Shown: in pieces, positions 1 to 5,643 of the stretch | Layout of the letters: the number at the start of each line of letters is the position of its first letter | How positions within the stretch are numbered: position 1 is the stretch's first letter | NCBI GenBank assembly: GCA_021798135.1 | Contig: JAJZYI010000189.1 | Location: forward strand, 1-6,775 | From: Actinomycetes bacterium | GTDB lineage: Bacteria; Actinomycetota; Acidimicrobiia; Acidimicrobiales; UBA8190 | DNA: 6,775 bases | Reading direction: 5' to 3' | Translations under genes and position numbers: made by a program | The notes under the pieces: model-generated | Told to the model about the DNA's origin: nothing | Seen by the model: only the letters and a program-made list of their open reading frames with translations | The model's database searches: none

Positions 1-108
1 TCCCGTCCGGCTGGACCGTGGCCTCAGATGGGGTCTGCTCCCCGGTTACAGTTGCGGGACAGCCCCGGTCTCTCACCGGTGTTCCCTGTAACCGCCCCGG
101 AGGCTACC
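1..108 (-). promoter_or_regulatory. Cobalamin (adenosylcobalamin) riboswitch, 3' end cut by the window edge
   Basis: Read on the minus strand, this stretch carries the hallmark core of the cobalamin riboswitch: GGGAA (86-82), then CCGGTG, a short loop and a matching CCGG, then CTGTCCCGCAACTGTAA (about 62-46), then a GGGG-AGCAGA-CCCC hairpin. The core is closed by a perfect 8-base stem: GGTTACAG (93-86) pairs with CTGTAACC (51-44). The distal B12 box and expression platform would lie left of base 1. The element is oriented leftward, so it controls a gene outside the window and not cobK. Members of this family shut off B12 synthesis or transport genes when adenosylcobalamin is plentiful. The element is certain by motif; its 5' boundary (about 95-110) is approximate. 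Confidence 0.93.
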
Positions 109-129
109 AGCTGGCGCTGCGGCGCTCAA
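101..129 (-). promoter_or_regulatory. Candidate leftward promoter overlapping the first 24-base repeat
   Basis: On the minus strand TTGAGC (129-124) and TAGCCT (106-101) are separated by exactly 17 bases, an acceptable sigma-70-type pair for an actinobacterium. The -35-like hexamer exists only because repeat copy 1 carries the ctcaat variant ending instead of cccagt. The problem is that transcription would begin near base 94, almost at the GGTTACAG strand of the riboswitch core, leaving no room for an outer P1 strand. The true start may therefore lie further upstream, inside the repeats. This is inference from hexamers only. Confidence 0.3.
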
Positions 130-250
130 TCAGCTCGGCGCTGCGGCGCCCAGTCAGCTCGGCGCTGCGGCGCCCAGTCAGCTCGGCGCTGCGGCGCCCA
201 GTCAGCTCGGCGCTGCGGCGCTCAATCAGCTCGGCGCTGCGGCGCCCAGT
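108..250. repeat. 24-base tandem repeat array (about six copies) between riboswitch and cobK
   Basis: Copies lie at 108-130 (23 bases, one C missing), 131-154, 155-178, 179-202, 203-226 and 227-250. Each starts CAGCTCGG and contains the hairpin-forming core GGCGC-TGCG-GCGCC. Copies 2, 3, 4 and 6 end in CCCAGT; copies 1 and 5 end in CTCAAT. The order is thus A-B-B-B-A-B, as if a four-unit (96-base) block had been copied and cut short. Otherwise the copies are identical, which suggests recent slippage or unequal exchange. Because 24 is a multiple of three the array is open in several frames and would read LRRPVSSA in the cobK frame, but I treat it as non-coding. No unique spacers separate the units, so it is not CRISPR. 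Its role (regulatory hairpins, protein binding or neutral minisatellite) is unknown. Confidence 0.95.
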
Positions 251-263
251 CCATGCCACGACC

Positions 264-1064
264 GTGAACCATCCACCTCGCCTGCTGCTGCTGGGGGGAA
301 CGACCGAGGCCAGCCGCCTGGCCCAGACGTTGTCAGCACGCGACGACCTTGTGGTCGTGACCTCGTTGGCGGGCCGGACGGCGAGCTCCGCGGCGCGGCC
401 GGGTCGGCACCGGACCGGCGGGTTCGGAGGCATCGAGGGGCTGGTCGCCTACCTCCACGCCGAGCGGATCTCGGCCCTGGTCGACGCCACCCACCCGTTC
501 GCGGCGCGGATGCGGTGGCACGCGTACGAGGCCTGCAACCAGACCGGGGTGCCGAGGCTCCGCCTCGAGCGGCCCCCCTGGCAGGCGCAGGCGGGGGACC
601 GCTGGACCGTCGTGGCCACCGTGGCGGCGGCCGCCGCGGCCATCGGCGGTGGCCCGTCCCGGCGGGTGTTCGTGACCACCGGTCGCAACGAGCTGGCTGC
701 TCTCGCCTCGGCCTCCGACGGGCGGCGATGGTGGTTGGTCCGCTCCCTCGATCCTCCTGAGCGTCTGCCCCTGCACCCGGCGGAGGTGATCCTCGACCGG
801 GGCCCGTTCAGCGTCGATGCGGAGACGGCGCTCCTGGCGCGTCATCGGATCGACCTCGTCGTGACCAAGAACAGCGGCGGGGACACCACCGCCGCCAAGC
901 TCGAGGCGGCTCGGAACCTGGGGGTGGCCGTCCTGGTCGTCGACCGCCCGCCGTCGCCCGAGGGCCCGTCGGCCACCACCGTCGCCGGCGCTGTCGAATG
1001 GGTGCGTTCCTCGCTGGGGCTCTCCCCGCCGAGCGACGCCCCGCCATGGCGACCTGGGGTGTAG
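264..1064 (+). CDS. cobK: Precorrin-6A reductase (CobK/CbiJ family)
   Basis: Cytoplasmic oxidoreductase that reduces the corrin ring of precorrin-6A (or cobalt-precorrin-6A) to the 6B form with NAD(P)H. The 266-residue product has the usual family length. It shows the N-terminal dinucleotide-fold motif LLLLGGTTEA (7-16), DATHPFA (74-80), LERPPW (101-106), GPFS (180-183) and TKNSGG (201-206), followed by a KLEAAR helix and a final V-DRPP strand, all in family order. I chose the GTG at 264 because it puts the GGT motif near residue 11 as expected. No convincing Shine-Dalgarno sequence precedes it, so leaderless or weak initiation is possible. The frame stays open back to a GTG at 18, but that extension would be repeat-encoded and would overlap the opposite-strand riboswitch. 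The family does not by itself distinguish aerobic CobK from anaerobic CbiJ. The gene is transcribed away from the riboswitch and converges on the symporter-kinase gene. Confidence 0.93.
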   Translation: MNHPPRLLLLGGTTEASRLAQTLSARDDLVVVTSLAGRTASSAARPGRHRTGGFGGIEGLVAYLHAERISALVDATHPFAARMRWHAYEACNQTGVPRLRLERPPWQAQAGDRWTVVATVAAAAAAIGGGPSRRVFVTTGRNELAALASASDGRRWWLVRSLDPPERLPLHPAEVILDRGPFSVDAETALLARHRIDLVVTKNSGGDTTAAKLEAARNLGVAVLVVDRPPSPEGPSATTVAGAVEWVRSSLGLSPPSDAPPWRPGV

Positions 1065-1071
1065 CGCGCCA

Positions 1072-3777
1072 TCACCTCGGCCAAGAGCGCGGCGACGGCC
1101 GGGGTTCGGGTCCGGAGGCGGCGGCCGCGCCGGCAGCCGCCACCGAACCGGAGCCGGCGATGGCGGCGGCCACCGCCTCGGGTCCCGGGCCGCTGGCGCC
1201 GCCGCGACGCCCGACCGACAGGGCCGCAGCCACGTTGGCGAACCGGGCGGCGGCCACCGCGTCGTCACCAACTGCCAGCCGGACCAGCATGGCGGCGACG
1301 TGGACGTCGCCGGCGCCGGTGGTGTCGACGGTGGCGGCAGGGTGTCCGGGCACGTGCACCGGCGTCGCCCCCGGACGAGCCACCCAGCAGCCCGCCGGCC
1401 CGACGCGGACCACGGCGACGCCGCCGGGGGCGAGCTGGCCGGCGAGTGCTGCTGCCGCCGCCGCCGGGATGCGCTCCCCGGTGCACCCGGCGGCCTCGCG
1501 CTCGTTGGCGCTGAACAGACCGACCCGTCCGAGCACCGGGCCAAGAGGACCATCAAGCGAGCCGCCGAGCGGTCCGGGGTCCACGACCAGGAGGTGCTCG
1601 GGACCCAGCTCGTGCAGCCATGAGGCGATGACGGGCCCGGCCACCGGGTAGAGAAGGTCGTAGCCCGAGACGTAGACGGCGTCGCCGACCTCGAGGACGA
1701 TCCGGTCGAGGGCGGCGGCGTCGAGCCGAGACTCGATGCCGGGGGCGGTCAGGAACGTGCGCTCGCCGCCAGCTTCGACGATGCCGACGGTGAACCCGGT
1801 GTCCTCCCCGGTGACCGGCGGCACCAGGGACCGGATGCCGGAAACCTCCAGGTCTCGCGCCACCTGACGCCCGAAGGCACCATCGCCGATCAGCCCAGCG
1901 TACGCGCCGGGCAGCCCCAGGCGGGCTGCCGCGCTCAAGACGTTGAACCCTCCGCCGCTGGCCAGGGTGCGGTCGCTGGCGATCACGTCACCGCCCCGGC
2001 TCGGCAGCGCCTCCACGTGGACGAGGATGTCGAGGAGGATGCTGCCCACCACGACCAGCCGGTTGACCGGAGCGGCGGCGGGGACCCGCCCGCCAGGCGC
2101 GGCGCTTCGGGTCGGCGCAGCCCTGCCGGTCGCGTCGCCGGGGATGCCGGGTGGCACCGTCGCACCGGGTGGCACCGGCGCACCGGGTGGCACCGTCGCA
2201 CCCGGTGGCACCGGCGCACCGGGTGGCACCGTCGCACCCGGTGGCACCGTCGCACCCGGTGGCACCGGCGCATCCGATGGCACCGGCGCATCCGATGGCA
2301 CCGGCGCATCCGATGGCACCGGCGCATCCGATGGCACCGGCGCACCCGATGGCACCGGCGCACCCGATGGCACCGGCGCTCCGGCGCCGGAGCGGCGGTG
2401 CGCGGTCACGACCGCACCCAGCTCCCAACCGGCGAGCGACACGACCGCAGCCACAACGAGCCCAAGTCCGAACCCGAAGCTCCCGTCGCCCACCAACCCT
2501 CGGGCGAGCGGCCCGGTGTAGAGCGGCGACATGGTGGTGGTGAGCGCCACCGCCGATCCGGCGGCGAAGCCAGCCAGTCCCGGCACGTTCAGGGCCCGGG
2601 TGGTCGCCCCGCCGCCCGCCCTGCGCCCGGTGGCCGCTCGCGTGGCGCGGACCATGTCAGCCAGCACCACCCCGGCCCAGGCGGTGAGCCCGGTGGCCAG
2701 CAGCGTCAGGAAGCTCTCGAACGGGCTGAGGAACCCGGCACGGCCGACCATGAGCCACAACCCCGCCCCACAGACGACGGCACCGTCGACCAAGACGGTG
2801 CGGCTGCGGCGGATCCGGACGCCGAGGGCGAGCAGCGTCAGCCCTGACGAGTAGCAGGCCAGGTCGGATTCGGCGAGCATGCCGCCGGCCGCGACCAGCA
2901 GGAACGGCATCGACAGCCACGCGGGGAGCACGGCACCGACGGGCCCGATCGGATCGAGGGAGGTGGCCAGGCCGTGGACCTCCGTGCTCAAGAGGTAGCC
3001 GGTGACCACCAGCACCGCCGTCGGCAACGCCGCCCCGCACGTGACCCAGCCGACGATCGACCGAGCCCGCTCGTGCCGCGGCAGGTACCGGCTGTAGTCG
3101 GGGGCGAGGTTGACCCAGCTGATGCCGGTCCCCGCCGCCAGGACCCCGCCGGCCACCAGCACGGTGCGCAGCGAGGCTGGGGGCGCGGCGGCAACCCGGG
3201 CCACGTCGACGTGCAGCAGCAGCACCGGGAGCACCGCCACGGTGAGGAGGCCGAACCCGATGGCGGCGAGCCGCTGGAAGCGCACGATCGCGCCGTGGCC
3301 GAGCACGCCGAGGACCAGCGACGCGCCGATCATGACGCCGAGCGCCGCCGCATCGATCGCCGGCCCGGCCCGGACGCCGAAGGCGGCGTGCGCCACGCCG
3401 ACCAGCGCCCAGGCGCCGATGACCGACGTCACCACCTCCCAGCCCAGCACGCTCACCCAGCCCACCGCCGCCGCCACCAGGTTGCCGGCCCGCCCAAGGG
3501 CCCGGCGCGACAGCACGAGGGCCGGCATGCCGGCGCGCTGGCCAGCCACCGACACCGCCCCGACCAGCAGGAACGAGGCCGTCGAGGCCACGACCGTCGT
3601 GAGCACGGCCTGCACCAGGTCGAGGCCCATGGCGGCCAAGATGGCGCCGAACACCACGGCGAGGAGCCCGAGGTTGGCGGCGAACCACACCCCGAAGAGG
3701 TCACGGGCGCGCCCGTGGCGCTCGTCGGGAGGCACCGCCTGGATGCCCCGCTGCTCGATCCTGGTGAGTCCCGCCAT
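1072..3777 (-). CDS. NCS1-family nucleobase/cation symporter fused to a PfkB-family kinase
   Basis: A single 901-residue frame with two modules. Residues 1-460 are an NCS1 (cytosine/purine permease-like) transporter: the start IEQRGIQAVPPDERHGRARD is typical, followed by about 12 hydrophobic segments and the family signature NLAPDYSRYLP (223-233). Residues 467-544 are a Pro-rich linker of thirteen hexapeptides. Residues 573 to about 880 are a ribokinase/PfkB kinase: VVVGSILLD start, GGGFN (608-612) in the substrate-binding region, and DTTGAGD (818-824) with the presumed catalytic Asp at 824; an Ala-rich tail ends the protein. A 12-segment topology puts the C-terminus in the cytoplasm, where ATP is available, so uptake and phosphorylation could be coupled. 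The ATG at 3777 has a strong GAGGAGG 6 bases upstream; the frame continues to 3900 without family similarity. NCS1 transporters take up nucleobases, hydantoins or thiamin precursors; PfkB enzymes phosphorylate sugars and nucleosides. The exact substrate cannot be read from sequence. I saw no stop or frameshift between the modules. Confidence 0.9.
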   Translation of the reverse strand: MAGLTRIEQRGIQAVPPDERHGRARDLFGVWFAANLGLLAVVFGAILAAMGLDLVQAVLTTVVASTASFLLVGAVSVAGQRAGMPALVLSRRALGRAGNLVAAAVGWVSVLGWEVVTSVIGAWALVGVAHAAFGVRAGPAIDAAALGVMIGASLVLGVLGHGAIVRFQRLAAIGFGLLTVAVLPVLLLHVDVARVAAAPPASLRTVLVAGGVLAAGTGISWVNLAPDYSRYLPRHERARSIVGWVTCGAALPTAVLVVTGYLLSTEVHGLATSLDPIGPVGAVLPAWLSMPFLLVAAGGMLAESDLACYSSGLTLLALGVRIRRSRTVLVDGAVVCGAGLWLMVGRAGFLSPFESFLTLLATGLTAWAGVVLADMVRATRAATGRRAGGGATTRALNVPGLAGFAAGSAVALTTTMSPLYTGPLARGLVGDGSFGFGLGLVVAAVVSLAGWELGAVVTAHRRSGAGAPVPSGAPVPSGAPVPSDAPVPSDAPVPSDAPVPSDAPVPPGATVPPGATVPPGAPVPPGATVPPGAPVPPGATVPPGIPGDATGRAAPTRSAAPGGRVPAAAPVNRLVVVGSILLDILVHVEALPSRGGDVIASDRTLASGGGFNVLSAAARLGLPGAYAGLIGDGAFGRQVARDLEVSGIRSLVPPVTGEDTGFTVGIVEAGGERTFLTAPGIESRLDAAALDRIVLEVGDAVYVSGYDLLYPVAGPVIASWLHELGPEHLLVVDPGPLGGSLDGPLGPVLGRVGLFSANEREAAGCTGERIPAAAAAALAGQLAPGGVAVVRVGPAGCWVARPGATPVHVPGHPAATVDTTGAGDVHVAAMLVRLAVGDDAVAAARFANVAAALSVGRRGGASGPGPEAVAAAIAGSGSVAAAGAAAASGPEPRPSPRSWPR
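2146..2379 (-). repeat. 18-base coding minisatellite: thirteen hexapeptide repeats linking transporter and kinase
   Basis: Thirteen consecutive 18-base units with no length variation encode the consensus A-(P/T)-V-P-(S/P)-(G/D). In protein order there are two APVPSG, four APVPSD, then APVPPG, ATVPPG, ATVPPG, APVPPG, ATVPPG, APVPPG and ATVPPG. The unit on the coding strand is GCGCCGGTGCCATCGGAT for the SD type. The array falls into an S-type block next to the transporter and a P-type block next to the kinase; the four SD units look like the most recent expansion. A proline in every second or third position predicts an extended, flexible or polyproline-like tether without a fold. Copy number can change in 6-residue steps without breaking the frame. 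Confidence 0.97.
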
Positions 3778-3849
3778 TGGCTCCTCCTCGGGGGCTCGCG
3801 GCGCGGCGCCGGTTGCGGCGCCCAGGTCACCCCGGCCCGCTCGGGGACC

Positions 3850-3878
3850 ATTGTGGCTACGGCGAGCGCTGCGGCCAA
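3850..3878 (-). promoter_or_regulatory. Candidate promoter for the symporter-kinase gene
   Basis: On the minus strand TTGGCC (3878-3873) and CACAAT (3855-3850) are separated by 17 bases, giving a transcription start near 3843 and a leader of about 65 bases before the ATG at 3777. Both hexamers match the consensus only in part. I saw no riboswitch or clear operator in this leader, so I find no sign that this gene shares the B12 control of its neighbours. Confidence 0.35.
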
Positions 3879-3903
3879 ACGCTGCGGCCCACCGCGCCAC
3901 GAC

Positions 3904-3931
3904 TCGAGCTGGGGCGGAGCTGCGCTAGGAT
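3904..3931 (+). promoter_or_regulatory. Candidate promoter for the cobI-cobM-cbiG/cobJ operon
   Basis: TAGGAT at 3926-3931 fits the TANNNT form of a -10 element, with a poor -35-like TCGAGC at 3904-3909 (16-base spacing). Transcription would start near 3938, just before the putative cobalamin riboswitch, which is where a promoter is expected. It is back to back with the candidate leftward promoter at 3850-3878, about 25 bases away, so the two could interfere. It rests on one good hexamer and on position. Confidence 0.4.
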
Positions 3932-3939
3932 CCGGCTCG

Positions 3940-4085
3940 TCGCCAGGCTCGGGACACCGGTGCGGTCGGGCCCGGCCCGGCCACCGTGACCGCGAAGCGA
4001 CCCCGCTGGCGCCACCGGGCCCACCAGCCGTGGAGGGCGCGACGGCGCAGATGTGGGAACCGGGAGATCGGCTGCAGCGGGGAAG
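3940..4085 (+). promoter_or_regulatory. Putative diverged cobalamin riboswitch upstream of cobI
   Basis: The order of conserved cobalamin-riboswitch blocks can be followed: GGGAC (3951-3955, for GGGAA), CCGGTG (3957-3962), GGCCACCGTGACC (3979-3991, compare the common CGCCACTGTGACC), GAAGCGACCCC (3994-4004) and, about 50 bases on, a B12-box-like GGAACCGGGAGATCGGCTGC (4056-4075; usual form AGCCAGGAGACC-GGC). Aligned by eye with the clear riboswitch at the left edge, about two thirds of the roughly 50 core bases agree. The element ends about 35 bases before the cobI start and follows a candidate promoter. Several core positions depart from the consensus and the outer stem is not obvious, so it may be weakened or of altered specificity. 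The rest of the 3778-4108 gap holds the two candidate promoters and nothing else I recognise. Confidence 0.6.
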
Positions 4086-4111
4086 ATGCCACGTTCCGAG
4101 GGAGATGGATG

Positions 4112-4858
4112 ATGGGCCCGGCCCTGGTCGGTGTCGGGGTAGGTCCCGGAGATCCCAGCTTGATCACGGTCAAGGCGCTGTCCGAGCTGCGCGGGGCCGA
4201 CCGTGTCTTCGGCCCGACCATGGCGGTCGACGTCGTCGGGCGGGCCGAGTCGATCGTCCGGCAGGCCGCCCCCGACGTCGTGGTGGAACGGCTGGTGTTC
4301 GCCATCATCGAAGACGCCGTCGCTCGCCGAGCCGCCCACGACCGGGCCGCCGACCGCGTCGCCGAGTGCCTCGCCGCCGGGGAGCGCGTCGCCTTCGTGA
4401 CCCTCGGCGACCCGAACGTGTACAGCACCTTCCACCACCTGGCCGACCGGGTGCTCGAGCGGCGCCCCGGCACGCCGGTGACGACCGTGCCCGGGATCTG
4501 CGCCTTCCAAGACCTCGCGGCGCGCAGCGGCACCGTGCTGGTCGACGGGGTGGAGCGGTTGCACCTCGTCAGCGCCGCCGCCGGGCCCCAAGCGATCGAC
4601 GTGCCGCTCACCGACCCCGAGGCCGCCGTCGTGGTGTACAAGGGTGGGCGGCACCTCCCGGCGCTGGTCGAGCGCCTGCGTGCGGCCGGCCGGCTCGATG
4701 CTGCAGTGGTCGGCGAGCTCATCGGCCTGCCCGGGGAACGGGTGGGGTCGCTCGCCCTCGCCGCACCCGGCCCGGCGGCCTACCTGTCCTCGCTGATCGT
4801 GCCGCCACGCCGAGAGGAGCGCGACGGGGCGACTGCCGCCCAGGCAGGCGAACAATGA
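4112..4858 (+). CDS. cobI: Precorrin-2 C20-methyltransferase (CobI/CbiL)
   Basis: Cytoplasmic S-adenosylmethionine-dependent methyltransferase that methylates C20 of precorrin-2 (or its cobalt form), the first committed step of corrin formation after the branch from siroheme. The 248-residue product has the class III tetrapyrrole methylase fold: VGVGVGPGDP (6-15) at the N-terminus, the GDPNVYST loop (99-106), which is the CobI/CbiL form of the cofactor-binding motif, and VPGICAF (126-132). Two ATG codons stand side by side at 4109 and 4112. GAGGGAG at 4098-4104 lies 4 bases from the first and 7 from the second, so I favour 4112; the choice changes one residue. First gene of the operon behind the putative riboswitch; its TGA overlaps the cobM ATG (ATGA). 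Confidence 0.92.
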   Translation: MGPALVGVGVGPGDPSLITVKALSELRGADRVFGPTMAVDVVGRAESIVRQAAPDVVVERLVFAIIEDAVARRAAHDRAADRVAECLAAGERVAFVTLGDPNVYSTFHHLADRVLERRPGTPVTTVPGICAFQDLAARSGTVLVDGVERLHLVSAAAGPQAIDVPLTDPEAAVVVYKGGRHLPALVERLRAAGRLDAAVVGELIGLPGERVGSLALAAPGPAAYLSSLIVPPRREERDGATAAQAGEQ

Positions 4859-5643
4859 TCTCCTTCGTCGGCGCCGGGCCCGGGGCGCCCGATCTCATCA
4901 CGCTGCGCGGGCGCGACCGCCTGGCCGCTGCCGACGTCGTGGTCTGGGCTTCGTCGCTGGTCCCCGAAGCCGTCCTGGTCCACACCCGCCCCGGCGCCGT
5001 GGTGCACGACTCCAAGGCCATGACGCTCGAGGACGTCCTGGCCGTCTACGCCGCCAACCCCGACGCGGCGGTGGTCCGGCTCCACTCCGGTGACCCGTCG
5101 GTCTACGGCGCCATCCAAGAGCAGATCGACTGGTGCGTGACCCAGGGACGAGAGTTCGAGATCGTGCCTGGCGTCAGCTCCCTCGGTGCCGCCGCCGCCG
5201 CCGTCGGGCGGGAGCTGACCATCCCCGGCGTGGCCCAGAGCGTGGTGCTCACCCGCCTGGCCGGGCGAACCGCGGCCAGCATGCCCCGGCGCGAGCGCAT
5301 CGCCGCCTTCGCCGCCGTGGGACCGACCCTGGCCGTGTTCCTGTCGGCGGCCCGGCCGGTCGAGCTGCAGCGCGAGCTGCTGGCCGTGGGTTCCGCCTAC
5401 GAGCCCGGCACGCCCGCGGCCGTGGTGGTGCGGGCGTCGTGGCCCGACGAGCAGGTGGTGCGAACCACCGTCGGCGAGCTGGCCGAAGCCGTCGCCGCCA
5501 CCGGCGCCCGCACGACGGTGCTGGTGCTCGTCGGGCCTGCGCTGCAAGGCGACGCCGAGCGGAGCCACCTCTACTCGCCGTCGTTCGCCCACGCCCACCG
5601 CCGCCGCTCGGCTCCGGGGACCACGACCGGCCGGCCGGCGTGA
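4855..5643 (+). CDS. cobM: Precorrin-4 C11-methyltransferase (CobM/CbiF)
   Basis: S-adenosylmethionine-dependent methyltransferase acting on C11 of precorrin-4 or cobalt-precorrin-4 in the cytoplasm. The product is 262 residues, normal for the family. It starts with FVGAGPGAPDLITLRG (4-19) and has HSGDPSVYG (77-85) with the following AIQEQ helix, and PGVSSLGAAA (105-114), in the arrangement typical of CobM/CbiF. The last 25 or so residues are a polar Arg/Ser/Thr-rich tail that I do not recognise as part of the fold. The ATG overlaps the cobI stop by 4 bases and its own TGA overlaps the next GTG (GTGA), so translation is probably coupled through all three genes. The frame is open far upstream of 4855, but that part is opposite or inside other genes. 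Confidence 0.94.
   Translation: MISFVGAGPGAPDLITLRGRDRLAAADVVVWASSLVPEAVLVHTRPGAVVHDSKAMTLEDVLAVYAANPDAAVVRLHSGDPSVYGAIQEQIDWCVTQGREFEIVPGVSSLGAAAAAVGRELTIPGVAQSVVLTRLAGRTAASMPRRERIAAFAAVGPTLAVFLSAARPVELQRELLAVGSAYEPGTPAAVVVRASWPDEQVVRTTVGELAEAVAATGARTTVLVLVGPALQGDAERSHLYSPSFAHAHRRRSAPGTTTGRPA

Noticed and set aside
108..250. CRISPR array
   Set aside because: The units abut directly with no unique spacers and there are no cas genes in view; this is a simple tandem repeat.
333..1556. 407-codon minus-strand open frame opposite cobK
   Set aside because: Arg/Pro-rich low-complexity translation with no recognisable domain; it lies opposite cobK and overlaps the end of the kinase gene in another frame. 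High GC produces such shadow frames.
2146..2379. Direct-repeat array (for example an iteron origin or CRISPR) on the plus strand
   Set aside because: The 18-base period keeps the minus-strand frame, all variation gives sensible hexapeptide changes, and it sits exactly between two recognised domains, so it is a coding minisatellite.
1072..3777. Reading the fusion as a thiamin-precursor CytX-ThiD pair
   Set aside because: The kinase has the general PfkB sugar/nucleoside pattern (GGGFN, DTTGAGD) rather than a recognisable ThiD sequence, and I saw no TPP riboswitch upstream; not excluded but less likely.
3778..3900. N-terminal extension of the symporter-kinase to 3900
   Set aside because: The ATG at 3777 has a strong GAGGAGG at good spacing and begins the conserved NCS1 N-terminus; the extension covers a candidate promoter and has no similarity.
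4080..4100. Small GGAA/TTCC hairpin before the cobI ribosome binding site as a defined expression platform
   Set aside because: Only four pairs with a mismatch beyond them; too weak to call without a structure computation.
2974..4854. Long plus-strand upstream extension of the cobM frame
   Set aside because: It runs opposite the transporter and through cobI in another frame, is His/Arg/Gly-rich, and has no domain similarity; the real start is the ATG at 4855.
3857..4855. 332-codon minus-strand open frame opposite cobI
   Set aside because: No domain, biased composition, and it would cover the putative riboswitch, the candidate promoters and cobI.
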